A stretch of DNA of 64,000 bases from Paradevosia shaoguanensis (GTDB lineage Bacteria > Pseudomonadota > Alphaproteobacteria > Rhizobiales > Devosiaceae), in contig NZ_CP068983.1 of assembly GCF_016801025.1 (NCBI RefSeq), positions 2,713,501 to 2,777,500 of the forward strand, given 5' to 3'. The notes beneath the pieces were generated by a model that saw nothing but the letters and a program-made list of their open reading frames with translations, searched no databases and was not told the origin of the DNA. The number at the start of each line of letters is the position of its first letter. The first letter of the stretch is position 1. Shown here one piece after another: positions 8,871-19,200 of this stretch. Both the position numbers and the translations under genes were made by a program.

Positions 8871-10162
8871 ACCCCTGGCCGATCGTCCTCGCTGCGCTCA
8901 AGCGCTATCGCTATACCGTTCTCGCCTTCGTCGTGCTCATCGTGGCCGGCACGGCGCTGTCCGTTGCCATTATCTCGCAGGAGCGTGCCCTCAGGAGCGG
9001 CAGCGCCCAGGCGGCCGAGAAGTTCGACGTCGTCGTGGCCCCGGTCGCCAGCAAGACAGATGCCTTGCTGACCTCGGTCTACCTGCAGCCCGGTTCTTCG
9101 CGGCTGCTGTCACCCGAGATGACAACCAGAGTGCTCAACGACGAGCGCGCTGCCTTCGCTTCTCCGCTCGCATTCGGCGACAGCTATCGTCGCGCGCCGC
9201 TGGTGGGTGCGACTGCGCCGCTGGTGACGCATCTCTCCAATTCCGCGCTGCCGGAAGGCCGTGTCTTCGAAAAGATGACCGAGGCCGTCATCGGCTCGGC
9301 CGTCGATCTCAAGCTCGGCGACACGTTCAGCCCAAGCCACGGCACCCATGAGGGCGCCGATCTCGATCATGCCGAAGGGCATGATGTGGAGATCACCATT
9401 GTCGGCCGCATGGCGCCGACGGGTTCGCCCTGGGACCGCGCCATCGTCGTGCCGGTGGAACTCGTCTGGGATACGCATGGCCTGCTGCATGACCATGACG
9501 AAGACGAGGTCGCGGCCGGTGCTGCGACGGTAGCCGCCGATGACCACGAGCATGAAGGGCATCACCATGATGGCCATGAGCATGCCGACCATCCGATCGG
9601 CGGCCCCTATCTTGCAGGAGAAACGCCAGGCATTCCGGCGGCCGTGCTCAAGGCCGGCACCGTGGCGGACGCCTACCGGCTCCGGCAGGACTACAACACC
9701 GATGAGTCCATGGCCTTCTTCCCGGCCGAGGTGTTGATCCAGCTCTACCAGACGCTGGGCGACGTGCGGCAGCTCATGACCGTCATGGCCCTGGTGACCC
9801 AGGCGCTGGTGATGCTCTCGATCGTGGCCAGCGTACTGATCCTCTTCCGCCTGCTCCTGCCGCAATTCGTGACGCTGCGGGCGATCGGGGCACCCAAACT
9901 CTACATCTTCTTTATCGCCTGGGGGTTCGTCGCGGTGCTCTTCACAGCAGGCGTCGCGATTGGGCTGGGAGCCGGCTACCTCCTCTCGAGGGGCCTCAGC
10001 GCCATAATCCAGCAGCAGATCGGCATCGCGCTGACCCCATCGATCGGCCAGCAGGAAATGCTGCTTGCCCTGAGCATCTGGGTGCTCGGCCTCGTCATCG
10101 CCCTACTGCCTGCATGGCACCTGCAACGTCGGCCGCTTGCCGAAGCAATGAAGGCCTACTGA
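8867..10162 (+). CDS. FtsX-type ABC permease with His/Asp-rich periplasmic loop
   Basis: A 431-residue permease: one N-terminal membrane helix (about 17-37), a large periplasmic domain, then three C-terminal helices from about residue 300 (FtsX/MacB fold). The periplasmic domain has two histidine-rich stretches near residues 155-170 and 207-245, the second containing runs such as DDHEHEGHHHDGHEH, a typical zinc or copper sponge. It overlaps the ATPase gene. With the DUF3299-like and TlpA-like genes, it resembles the zrg operon of Vibrio and PA4063-PA4066 of Pseudomonas (recalled zinc-starvation loci), but no DUF2796 partner is present. Confidence 0.85.
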   Translation: MNPWPIVLAALKRYRYTVLAFVVLIVAGTALSVAIISQERALRSGSAQAAEKFDVVVAPVASKTDALLTSVYLQPGSSRLLSPEMTTRVLNDERAAFASPLAFGDSYRRAPLVGATAPLVTHLSNSALPEGRVFEKMTEAVIGSAVDLKLGDTFSPSHGTHEGADLDHAEGHDVEITIVGRMAPTGSPWDRAIVVPVELVWDTHGLLHDHDEDEVAAGAATVAADDHEHEGHHHDGHEHADHPIGGPYLAGETPGIPAAVLKAGTVADAYRLRQDYNTDESMAFFPAEVLIQLYQTLGDVRQLMTVMALVTQALVMLSIVASVLILFRLLLPQFVTLRAIGAPKLYIFFIAWGFVAVLFTAGVAIGLGAGYLLSRGLSAIIQQQIGIALTPSIGQQEMLLALSIWVLGLVIALLPAWHLQRRPLAEAMKAY

Positions 10163-10273
10163 CCACACATGCCGGCAATAGCAGCGCTGATCAACAACTC
10201 AGAAAACAGCATCAAGGGGGATCGCCTACGGGCGGTCCTGGAGGAAGCAAGACAAGGACGGAGGGCGGATCCG

Positions 10274-11305
10274 ATGGACATAGGCTGGCTACAGGATTTC
10301 CTGACCCTTGCCGACGTAAGGAACTTCACCAAGGCAGCTGAGAAGCGCAACTCATCGCAGGCGGCGTTCAGCCGCCGCGTGCAGGGGCTGGAGGCCTGGC
10401 TGGGCGTGTCGCTGGTCGATCGGAGCATCTTTCCGATCGAGCTGACGCCCGAAGGCGAGCGGTTCCGCGAGCATGCGAGCGACATTCTCGGGCAGATGCT
10501 CGACGCACGGATTTCGATCTCGCAGGGTTCGGTGTCGCGGCACGATCATATCTCGATCGCATTGCCGCATGCCCTGGCCACCGGGCGTTTCGCCGAATGG
10601 TGGGGTCGCTGGACGCAGGACCTGTCGCTGACCTGCAACGTGATGCCGGGCAATGTCGGCGATGCCGTCAATGCCATGATCTCGGGCGCGGCCGACATCC
10701 TCATCTACTACCACAACCCGCAGCAGCCGCTGCATCTCGATACGCGGCGCTACGAGCAGATCAAGATCGGCAATGAAAGCCTGAGGCCCTACGGGGCACG
10801 GCACCTGGTCGAATCCGGCGCGCTGACGCTTCCTCCGGCCTGGGCCAGCCAGCCGATGCCGATGCTGGCCTATGGGGCGGACAGTTATCTCGCCCGGATG
10901 GTCGACCTCATCTTCGACTCGCGGCCGACCAAGGTGCGCCGCGTGCGCATCGGGGTGAGCAACATGTCCGAAGTGCTGCGGGAAATGGCGATCGCCGGCC
11001 ACGGCATCGCCTGGCTGCCGGAATCGGTGATGGACGAGAGCGCCAGCGAGAAGCTGGCGCCGATCGGGGACGAGGGCTGGTCGATGTCGCTGTCGGTCAT
11101 GGCCTACCGCGACCGCAACCAGGACAAGGCCGCCATCCAGAGATTGTGGGCGCAGATCAAGGAACACGAGGGTCCTGCGAACGCGCCCACCGGAGACAAG
11201 CGCGGTGCGCTCGAAGCCCGCGCGGTGACAACCAGAAAAGGGAGAGAACGACGCGAACCGTATCTGTCGCCGAGCACGACTCGGCTGCGAACAAACCGGG
11301 CCTAA
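10274..11305 (+). CDS. LysR family transcriptional regulator
   Basis: A 343-residue regulator. The winged helix-turn-helix is at the N-terminus (DFLTLADVRNFTKAAEK, then SQAAFSRRVQGLE), followed by a periplasmic-binding-protein-like effector domain. The ATG at 10274 is chosen because GGAGGGCGG precedes it and because MDIGWLQDFL is the usual LysR start; the frame is open a further 35 codons upstream. The last 40 or so residues are a basic, low-complexity tail reaching to 36 bases before the next gene. It is codirectional with the glt/asp genes and probably controls them (inference). Confidence 0.88.
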   Translation: MDIGWLQDFLTLADVRNFTKAAEKRNSSQAAFSRRVQGLEAWLGVSLVDRSIFPIELTPEGERFREHASDILGQMLDARISISQGSVSRHDHISIALPHALATGRFAEWWGRWTQDLSLTCNVMPGNVGDAVNAMISGAADILIYYHNPQQPLHLDTRRYEQIKIGNESLRPYGARHLVESGALTLPPAWASQPMPMLAYGADSYLARMVDLIFDSRPTKVRRVRIGVSNMSEVLREMAIAGHGIAWLPESVMDESASEKLAPIGDEGWSMSLSVMAYRDRNQDKAAIQRLWAQIKEHEGPANAPTGDKRGALEARAVTTRKGRERREPYLSPSTTRLRTNRA

Positions 11306-11340
11306 CCCGGCCGACTAACCTCTAGGGAGTAAACCTCATA

Positions 11341-12246
11341 ATGCTGAAGAAAGTTATCGCCGTTTCCGCGGCAACCCTCATGATCGCCGCCCCGGCTGCC
11401 GCACAGGATCTCACCGGCACCCTGGCCAAGATCAAGGAAACCGGCACCATTGCACTGGGCCACCGCGATTCCTCGCTGCCGTTCTCGTACTATGACGACA
11501 AGCAGCAGGTCGTGGGCTATGCGATCGACCTGTGCCTGAACATCGCGGATGCGGTGAAGAAGCACCTGGGCATGGACGAGCTCAAGATCGAGATGGTTCC
11601 GGAGACCCCGGCGACCCGTATTCCGCTGCTCGCCAACGGCACGATCGACCTCGAATGCGGCTCGACGACCAATAACGAAGAGCGCCAGACCCAGGTCGGC
11701 TTCACGATGACCCATTACGTGGTTTCGCCGCGTTACGTCAGCAAGGCTGTCAACAATCTCAAGACCCTCGAAGACCTCAAGGGCAAGACGATCGTTTCGA
11801 CCGCCGGCACGACCCCGCTCAAGCTCATCACCGAGCTCAATGCGGAACAGAACCTGGGCATCAACATCCTCTCGGCCAAGGACCATGCCGAGGCGTTCCT
11901 GATGGTCGAGACCGACCGCGCCGTCGCCTTCTTCATGGACGACATCCTGCTCTACAGCCTTGCTGCGAACTCCAAGGATCCGTCGGCCTATGTGATCACC
12001 GAAGAGGCCTATGGTATCGAGCCCTACGGCATCATGCTCCGTCGCGATGACCCGGACTTCAAGGCCGTCGTCGATGCGGCCATGACTGAGTACTACACGA
12101 GCGGCGCGATCAAGGCGACGTACGACAAGTGGTTCCTGCAGCCGATCCCGCCGCGTGACGTGAATCTCAACGTTCCGATGAGCGCAGCCTTTGCAGCCGT
12201 CGTGGCCAAGCCCACCGACAGCCCGAACCCGGACGATTACCGCTAG
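11341..12246 (+). CDS. gltI: Glutamate/aspartate ABC transporter substrate-binding protein
   Basis: A 301-residue periplasmic protein with a signal peptide ending AAPAAAQ. It starts its mature domain with GTLAKIKETGTIALGHRDSSLPFSY-type sequence and has GYAIDLC and ECGSTTNN, characteristic of GltI/DEBP-type binders. It captures acidic amino acids for the GltJKL permease encoded next. TAGGGAG precedes the ATG. A strong stem-loop follows the stop and probably keeps this gene's mRNA more abundant than the permease part. Confidence 0.9.
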   Translation: MLKKVIAVSAATLMIAAPAAAQDLTGTLAKIKETGTIALGHRDSSLPFSYYDDKQQVVGYAIDLCLNIADAVKKHLGMDELKIEMVPETPATRIPLLANGTIDLECGSTTNNEERQTQVGFTMTHYVVSPRYVSKAVNNLKTLEDLKGKTIVSTAGTTPLKLITELNAEQNLGINILSAKDHAEAFLMVETDRAVAFFMDDILLYSLAANSKDPSAYVITEEAYGIEPYGIMLRRDDPDFKAVVDAAMTEYYTSGAIKATYDKWFLQPIPPRDVNLNVPMSAAFAAVVAKPTDSPNPDDYR

Positions 12247-12257
12247 GCCAATGAAGG

Positions 12258-12281
12258 GAGCGCCCGCCCCCGCGGGCGCTC
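12258..12281 (+). promoter_or_regulatory. Stem-loop between gltI and gltJ
   Basis: A perfect 10-bp stem, GAGCGCCCGC (12258-12267) and GCGGGCGCTC (12272-12281), with a CCCC loop, 12 bases after the binding-protein stop. No T-run follows, so transcription can continue. Such hairpins commonly protect the binding-protein message or attenuate the downstream genes. Confidence 0.6.
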
Positions 12282-12338
12282 TCGCACCCCGCCTTTCCGG
12301 CGCCCGCGCGCGCCGCCCAATCGCTTTGCGGAACGCCA

Positions 12339-13073
12339 ATGAATTACAATTGGAACTGGACGATCTACTGGGCGCCTTCGCCAGAAGGTAACGGCACATA
12401 TTTCGATATGCTGCTGACCGGCCTGCAGTGGACCATCGTGACAGCGCTCGCCTCGTGGGTCATCGCCTTTTGCCTGGGTGTACTCGTGGGCGTGCTGCGT
12501 ACGCTGCCCAACCGCTGGGCCAAGCTCTTCGGCGAGTGCTATGTTGAGCTTTTCCGGAACATCCCGCTCCTGGTGCAGATGTTCCTCTGGTACTTCGTGC
12601 TGCCGGAACTGCTGCCTGCGAGCGCGGGGACCTGGCTCAAGCAGCTGCCCAACGCGCCTTTCTACACCGCCACGATCTGCCTCGGTCTCTATACCTCTGC
12701 GCGCGTCGCGGTGCAGGTGCAGGCCGGTGTCGAGGCGCTGTCGCGAGGCCAGCGCATGGCCGGGCTCGCCATCGGCCTGACGCTGCCGCAGACCTATCGC
12801 TACGTGCTGCTGCCCATGGCGCTTCGTATCGTGGTCCCGCCGTTGACCTCCGAATTCCTCAACAACCTCAAGAACACCTCGGTCGGCCTCACCATCGGCC
12901 TGCTGGAGCTCACTTCGCGTACCCGCACGATGCAGGAATATTCGTTCCAGGTGTTCGAGGCCTTCACCGCCGCGACCATCCTCTACCTCGTGCTCAACAT
13001 GTGCGTGGTGTGGGTGTCGCGCCGTATCGAAGCCCGTGTCGCCGTTCCCGGCCTCATCTCGGTCAAGAAGTAG
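12339..13073 (+). CDS. gltJ: Glutamate/aspartate ABC transporter permease GltJ
   Basis: A 244-residue inner-membrane permease of the His/Glu/Gln family. It starts MNYNWNW, has about five hydrophobic segments, and contains the family contact loop around residue 135 (ALSRGQRMAGLAIGLTLPQ) and the FRNIPLLVQ motif. It pairs with the next permease to form the channel. It is separated from gltI by 92 bases carrying a hairpin and from gltK by 9 bases. Confidence 0.9.
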   Translation: MNYNWNWTIYWAPSPEGNGTYFDMLLTGLQWTIVTALASWVIAFCLGVLVGVLRTLPNRWAKLFGECYVELFRNIPLLVQMFLWYFVLPELLPASAGTWLKQLPNAPFYTATICLGLYTSARVAVQVQAGVEALSRGQRMAGLAIGLTLPQTYRYVLLPMALRIVVPPLTSEFLNNLKNTSVGLTIGLLELTSRTRTMQEYSFQVFEAFTAATILYLVLNMCVVWVSRRIEARVAVPGLISVKK

Positions 13074-13082
13074 GGGCGGGTC

Positions 13083-13775
13083 ATGTTTGCCAATTTCGAT
13101 TTCGACGTCATCTACCGCTCGCTCAGCTACGTGCTGCTGGAAGGCTTGCGCCTGACGCTGATCCTGACAGTGCTCGCCACCCTCGGCGGCCTCGTGCTCG
13201 GCACGCTCCTCGCCCTCATGCGACTGAGCAGCAACAAGGTGCTCTCCTGGATCTCGGCGACCTACGTCAACGTCTTCCGGTCGCTGCCGCTGCTGCTCGT
13301 GATCTTCTGGTTCTATTTCCTCGTGCCCTATATCGGGCAGTGGGTCACCGGCTCGTCGCGGCCGATGCAGGTGGGCGCGTTCTATTCGGCGCTCATCACC
13401 TTCATCCTCTTCGAGGCGGCCTATTTCGCCGAGATCATGCGTGCGGGCATCCAGTCCATCTCCAAGGGGCAGGTCAGCGCCGGCTATGCCATCGGCCTGC
13501 GTTATTCGCAGGTGATGCGCTACGTCGTGCTGCCGCAGGCGCTCCGCAACATGAGCCCGGTGCTGCTGACGCAGACCATCATCCTCTTCCAGGACACCTC
13601 GCTGGTCTATGTGCTGTCGGTGACGGACCTGCTCGGCGCCGCCTCCAAGATCGCCCAGCGCGATTTCCGAATTGTAGAAATGTACCTGTTCGCCGCCCTG
13701 GTCTATTTCGTGATTTCGTTCGCGGCCTCTCAACTCGTTCGCGCCCTGCGCAAGCGAATTGCAATCGTTCGATAG
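13083..13775 (+). CDS. gltK: Glutamate/aspartate ABC transporter permease GltK
   Basis: A 230-residue permease with the motifs [15 protein letters not shown] and [14 protein letters not shown], the latter being the EAA-type loop that contacts the ATPase. It forms the heterodimer with GltJ. The end is contiguous with the ATPase gene, leaving 10 bases between stop and ATG, so this is one transcript. Confidence 0.9.
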   Translation: MFANFDFDVIYRSLSYVLLEGLRLTLILTVLATLGGLVLGTLLALMRLSSNKVLSWISATYVNVFRSLPLLLVIFWFYFLVPYIGQWVTGSSRPMQVGAFYSALITFILFEAAYFAEIMRAGIQSISKGQVSAGYAIGLRYSQVMRYVVLPQALRNMSPVLLTQTIILFQDTSLVYVLSVTDLLGAASKIAQRDFRIVEMYLFAALVYFVISFAASQLVRALRKRIAIVR

Positions 13776-13785
13776 TGGAGCCGTC

Positions 13786-14514
13786 ATGATCGAAATCAAC
13801 GACATCAGCAAATGGTACGGTCAGTTCCAGGTTCTCAAGAACTGCACGACCAGCGTCAAGAAGAGCGAAGTGGTCGTGGTCTGCGGCCCGTCCGGCTCGG
13901 GCAAGTCGACCCTGATCAAGACGGTCAACGCGCTTGAGGACATCCAGTCCGGCACGATCATCGTCGATGGCATCAAGGTCAACGACCGCAAGACGGACCT
14001 GCCCAAGCTGCGCTCGCGTGTGGGCATGGTGTTCCAGCACTTCGAACTCTTCCCGCACCTCTCGATCGTCGACAATCTCTGCCTCGGGCCGATGAAGGTC
14101 CTCGGCAAGAGCCGGGAGGAGGCGCGCACGACCGCAATGACGCTGCTCGATCGCGTCGGCATCCGTGCGCATGCCGAGAAGTTTCCGGGCCAGCTTTCCG
14201 GTGGCCAGCAGCAGCGCGTGGCTATCGCACGCGGCCTGGCGATGAACCCCATCGCGATGCTCTTCGACGAGCCCACTTCGGCGCTCGATCCGGAAATGAT
14301 CAACGAGGTGCTCGACGTGATGGTCGAGCTGGCCCGCGAGGGCATGACGATGATGGTGGTGACCCACGAAATGGGCTTTGCCCGCAAGGTGGCTGACAGG
14401 ATCATCTTTATGGATGCCGGCGAGATCGTCGAGGACGCGACCAAGGACGAGTTCTTCAACAGTCCGCGCAGCGATCGCGCCCAGGCGTTCCTGTCCAAGA
14501 TTCTGTCGCACTAG
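13786..14514 (+). CDS. gltL: Glutamate/aspartate ABC transporter ATP-binding protein GltL
   Basis: A 242-residue ATPase with Walker [10 protein letters not shown]-loop [10 protein letters not shown] (the signature of polar amino acid importers), signature LSGGQQQR, Walker [14 protein letters not shown] and H-loop VVTHEMGFA. The ATG at 13786 with GTGGAGCC upstream is preferred over the 9-codon extension into gltK. It completes the gltIJKL-type importer. Confidence 0.93.
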   Translation: MIEINDISKWYGQFQVLKNCTTSVKKSEVVVVCGPSGSGKSTLIKTVNALEDIQSGTIIVDGIKVNDRKTDLPKLRSRVGMVFQHFELFPHLSIVDNLCLGPMKVLGKSREEARTTAMTLLDRVGIRAHAEKFPGQLSGGQQQRVAIARGLAMNPIAMLFDEPTSALDPEMINEVLDVMVELAREGMTMMVVTHEMGFARKVADRIIFMDAGEIVEDATKDEFFNSPRSDRAQAFLSKILSH

Positions 14515-14612
14515 CAGCGACCAGCCATACACAACCAATGCTCGCGCGCTCCGTCTCGGAGCGTGCCGGCTTCGCACATCCTGAATTTTGAAGTCAGACC
14601 CCCGAGGAGAGA

Positions 14613-16040
14613 ATGGCAAACACCGGCAAAATCTTCCGCAGCGAAGAGGATAGCCTGGGATCGATCGACGTACCGGCGCATGCGCTTTGGGGGGCGCAAA
14701 CGCAACGAGCGGTCGAGAACTTCGCCATATCGGGTATCCGGATCGGCCAGTTCGATACCCTGATCGTGGCGCTGGGGATGATCAAGAAGGCCGCGGCTTG
14801 CGCCAATGGCAAGCTTGGGGCGCTGGCGCCTGAAAAGGTGGCGGCCATCGAGACGGCCTGCAATGCGCTCATTGCAGGTGGGCACAGAAGGGCGTTCCCG
14901 ATCGACGCCATCCAGGGCGGCGCCGGTACGTCGGTCAACATGAACGTCAACGAGGTCATTGCCAACCTCGCCAATGAGAAGGCGGGGCAGGGGCGGGGAA
15001 GCTACGGCTTCATCCACCCCAATGACGACGTCAACCGCGCGCAGTCGACGAACGATGTCTACCCTTCGGCGGTAAAGCTCTCGCTGGTGCTGGCCTCGAA
15101 GAGGCTCGAAGTCGTGCTCGAAAAGCTGGCGGCGAGTTTCGAGGATCGGGCCGGCGCCTTTGCTGGCGTGGTCAAGCTGGGGCGTACGCAATTGCAGGAC
15201 GCCGTGCCCATGACGCTCGGTCAGGAATTCGGTGCCTTCGCCACGACGCTCCGCAAGGATGTGGCGGCGATCCGCGCGGCGGTGCCGGCGCTTTGCGAGC
15301 TCAACCTCGGCGGCACGGCGGTCGGCACGGGACTCAATGCGCCTGAGGGCTATGCGGCTATCGTGATCGAGGAACTGGCCGGGATTTCCGGCCTGCCGGT
15401 GCAACTTGCCGCGGATATGCTGGAAGCGAGCTGGGACATGGGGGCTTTCGTTTCCTTGTCCGGGCTGCTCAAGCGCATCGCCACCAAGCTTTCCAAGATC
15501 GCCAACGACCTGCGCCTGCTGTCGAGCGGACCCCGGGGCGGGATCGGCGAAATCCGCCTGCCGGAAGTGCAGCCGGGCTCTTCGATCATGCCGGGCAAGG
15601 TGAACCCGGTGATCCCCGAAGTGGTCAACCAGGTCTGCTTCCAGGTGATGGGCAACGACGTGGCCATCACCATGGCGGCCGAGGCCGGGCAATTGCAGCT
15701 CAACGCGATGGAGCCGCTGATCGCCTTCAACCTCCATGTATCGCTGCAATTGCTGGAGCGGGCGATCATCACGTTCGACGAGCGTTGCGTCTCGGGTATC
15801 GTTGCCGATGGGGCGCGGTGCAGGGCGCACCTCGATGCGAGCGTGGTGACGGCGACGGCTCTGGTGCCGGTTATCGGCTACAGGCGCAGCGCGCGTCTCG
15901 CCAAGGACGCTCTGACCAAGCACCGCACGGTGAGCGAGCTGGCGCTCGAGGAAAACCTGATCGGTCCCAATGGCCTGGCGCTCCTGGATCCGATGAAACT
16001 GGCCTTCCCGCATGCCGGTCCACCAGCGGGCGAAAGCTGA
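14613..16040 (+). CDS. aspA: Aspartate ammonia-lyase
   Basis: A 475-residue member of the fumarase/aspartase superfamily, catalysing L-aspartate to fumarate plus ammonia. Visible elements are the substrate-binding motif NDVYPSAVKLS, and the superfamily signature GSSIMPGKVNP around residue 327, carrying the catalytic serine loop. Length matches AspA (about 470-480). GAGGAGA precedes the ATG. It follows an acidic amino-acid importer, which favours aspartase over fumarase or argininosuccinate lyase: imported aspartate would be fed to the TCA cycle. It ends at a strong terminator. Confidence 0.85.
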   Translation: MANTGKIFRSEEDSLGSIDVPAHALWGAQTQRAVENFAISGIRIGQFDTLIVALGMIKKAAACANGKLGALAPEKVAAIETACNALIAGGHRRAFPIDAIQGGAGTSVNMNVNEVIANLANEKAGQGRGSYGFIHPNDDVNRAQSTNDVYPSAVKLSLVLASKRLEVVLEKLAASFEDRAGAFAGVVKLGRTQLQDAVPMTLGQEFGAFATTLRKDVAAIRAAVPALCELNLGGTAVGTGLNAPEGYAAIVIEELAGISGLPVQLAADMLEASWDMGAFVSLSGLLKRIATKLSKIANDLRLLSSGPRGGIGEIRLPEVQPGSSIMPGKVNPVIPEVVNQVCFQVMGNDVAITMAAEAGQLQLNAMEPLIAFNLHVSLQLLERAIITFDERCVSGIVADGARCRAHLDASVVTATALVPVIGYRRSARLAKDALTKHRTVSELALEENLIGPNGLALLDPMKLAFPHAGPPAGES

Positions 16041-16050
16041 GTCAGCCTCA

Positions 16051-16086
16051 AGAAAGCCCGCCTCCACCGGCGGGCTTTCTGTTTTT
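16051..16086 (+). terminator. Intrinsic terminator of the glt-asp operon
   Basis: A perfect 12-bp stem, AGAAAGCCCGCC (16051-16062) and GGCGGGCTTTCT (16069-16080), with a 6-base loop and GTTTTT after it. It is 10 bases after the aspartase stop. Confidence 0.9.
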
Positions 16087-16242
16087 GGCCAGTCCCTATG
16101 GGTTACTCCAAAAGGGGGAGGGGGCACTTAGTTCGATAGCCGGTGTCGGTCAAATTGCGAACTTTTCCCAAGGCGTAGCAGAGGCGCAAATATCGAACAT
16201 TGACGAGAATCCTGGGGCGCGCCGGAGACGGCGCGAAGGGCT

Positions 16243-19200
16243 ATGCTCAAGCGCGGCGGCAAGGACGACGACGAATTCCTCAGTATTTCAGGCGGCGGGC
16301 TAGGCGCGCCAGCACCGGATGCGGCAGCCCCCAAGGCGCCGAGCGATCCGGCGCCAAGCGCCTCGAGTTCGGCATCGGCCGCCAGCGGCGGCACCGACGT
16401 GCCGCTGATCCTGCAGCTCTTCGGGCAGACAGCCTCGTCATCGGGAACCGACGGTCAGTCGAAGGATAGCTCGTACGCCCCGCAGGGAGGGCAGGCGTCC
16501 GGGTCGATGGGGGGCGGTGGAGTGGTGCTCACCGCCCTTACCGTCGATGCGGCTGCGATATCGCTCCCTGATGCGGTGAGCTTCGATGCCATGGCCGGAG
16601 CCATGGCCAAGACCGTCTCGCTCAACATCGAGCTGAGCCCGGCTCCGGATGCCACCGGCTCGGATGGCGCAGCGCCGCTCACGGCGCTTGCTGCCACGCC
16701 GCAATCGGTGACCGCGCTCAGCGGCGGCACCAGCACGACGACGACGCTCAACAGGATCGCGCTCGAAAACCTCAAGCAGGGCACGCCGCGCGAAGTCTGG
16801 GCGCTGCGGTCCGATATCGGCGACGCCAACATCCAGGGCTTTGCGACCGAGATCAGCACCAATGTCGGCGGGACGGTGAGCTTCAAGATCGCCACCGACT
16901 CCACCCATTACCGGCTCGAAATCTACCGCATGGGCTATTACGGCGGCGACGGCGCCCGCCTGGTCGACGTGGTCGACAAACAATTGAGCAGCGCGCAGAT
17001 TCAGCCGCACCCGATCGTGGATGCGAGCATCGGGCTGATCGATGCGGGTAACTGGTCGGTTTCGGCCTCCTGGGATATCCCGGCCGATGCGGTTTCGGGC
17101 GTCTATTTTGCCAAGCTCGTGCGCGAGGACGGGACGGCCGGCGAGAATATCATTCCCTTCGTCGTGCGCGACGACTCCTCGCATAGCGACATCGTCTTCC
17201 AGACCTCGGACACGACCTGGCAGGCCTATAACCCCTGGGGCGGTTCGAACCTTTATGGCGGTACGACCCCGCTCAATCCGGCCGACATGATCGCCTACAT
17301 GCCGCCCAATTGCGGTTGCGGGCTGGGCGCGATCGGGCGTGGCTATGCGGTGAGCTACAACCGTCCGATCATCACCAATACCTCGACTGGATTCTTGGCA
17401 GCGGGACCGCAGGACTTCGTGTTCAGCGAGGAATTCCCCGCCATCCAGTGGCTGGAGCAGAACGGGTACGACGTTTCCTACGTCTCGGGCGTCGACGTTG
17501 CGCGCTCGCAAGGCCTGCTGCTAAACCATCAGGTCTATCTTTCGGTCGGCCACGACGAATACTGGTCGGGCGAGCAGCGCGCCAATGTGACGGCGGCGCG
17601 CGATGCGGGCGTCAACCTGGCGTTCTGGGGCGGCAATGACTGCTACTGGAAGGTGCAGTGGAACGAGAGCATCGACGGGAACGGCACGCCCTACCGCACG
17701 ATGACCTGCTACAAGGACACCTGGGCGAATACCGACATCAACCCGGCTGCCGGCTCGACCGCGACCTGGCGCGATACGCGCTTTGCCGATCCGGGCCAGG
17801 AGCCGGAAAATTCGCTGATCGGGACCATGTTCTCGGTCGACTCGTGGCGGACGGATACGATCTCCATTCCCTACGAGATGACGCAGTTGCGCTTCTGGCG
17901 GAACACGGCGATCTCCAACACTCTGCCCGGGCAGAGTGGCCAGCTCGTCAACGGGCTGCTGGGCTACGAGTGGAACTCGGACGTCGATAACGGCTTCCGC
18001 CCGGCCGGTCTTATCAACCTGTCGCTGTCCAATATCGCGGTCGACACGTACCTACTCGACTACGGCAACACGGTCGGGCCGGGCAACGCCACGCACAGCC
18101 TCACCATGTATCGCGACCAGCAGAGCGGGGCGTTGGTGTTCAGCGCCGGCTCGGTCATGTGGTCGTGGGGTCTCAATGCCCAGCACGAGCTTGAGGGCGT
18201 GCCGGTCGACCCCAACGTGCAGCAGGCCATGGTCAACATGTTCGCCGATATGGGCGTGCAGCCGACCACGCTCGATGCCAGCCTGATGCTTGCCTCGCAG
18301 TCGACCGATCACCAGGCGCCGGTGGCTTCCGTCACCAGCCCACAGGCCGGCGCTGCCTATACCGAGGGCCAACGGTTTACCATCACCGGCACCGCCCAGG
18401 ACCTGGGCGGCGGGCGCGTGGCGGGGATCGAGGTTTCCGTCGATGGCGGGACAACGTGGCGCAAGGCCGATGGCACGACGAACTGGAGCTATACCTGGAT
18501 CGCGCAGGCCAGCGGCACCTACAACATCGTGGCGCGAGCGACCGACGACAGCCTCAATATCGGCGCGGCCTCGACGGGCACGCAGATCCAGGTGACGCTG
18601 CCGTCCACTTCCAGCCTCTGGACCTATGCCAACAAGCCGGTCAATGCGCTCGAATACGAGCGCAACTCGGTGGAGCTGGGCGTCAAGTTCTCCTCGGCGA
18701 CCGGTGGTACGATCGACGGCATCCGCTTCTACAAGGGTCCGCTCAATATCGGCACCCATACGGGTAGCCTGTGGACGAGCACGGGCACGCTTCTCGCCAC
18801 GGGAACGTTCAGCAACGAGTCCTCGGGCGGCTGGCAGACGCTGATGTTCACGACCCCGATTACCGTGCAGGCGGGGCAACTCTACATCGCGTCCTATCAC
18901 ACGAGCGGCTATTACTCGGCCGATACCGGCTACTTCAACACCACCTACCAGAGCGGCCTGCTTTCCTCCCCGATCGGGGCGGGTGTCTATGTCTATGGCA
19001 CGGGTGGCGATTTCCCGGGGCAGAGCAGCGACACCAATTACTGGGTGGACGTGGTCTTCACCTCGACCGCGGTCAACACGGTGCCTGTCGCACACGACGA
19101 CAATGTTCGGGGCGGCTGGAACGTACCGCTGGTGCTGTCGGCGGCACAATTGCTCGGCAACGATACCGATGCCGACGGCGATGCGCTGCGCATCCTCTCG

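Noticed and set aside
12243..13811. Long minus-strand open frame over the glt permeases
   Set aside because: It is antisense to well-supported permease genes and its translation is Arg/His/Glu-rich low-complexity, typical of GC-rich shadow frames.
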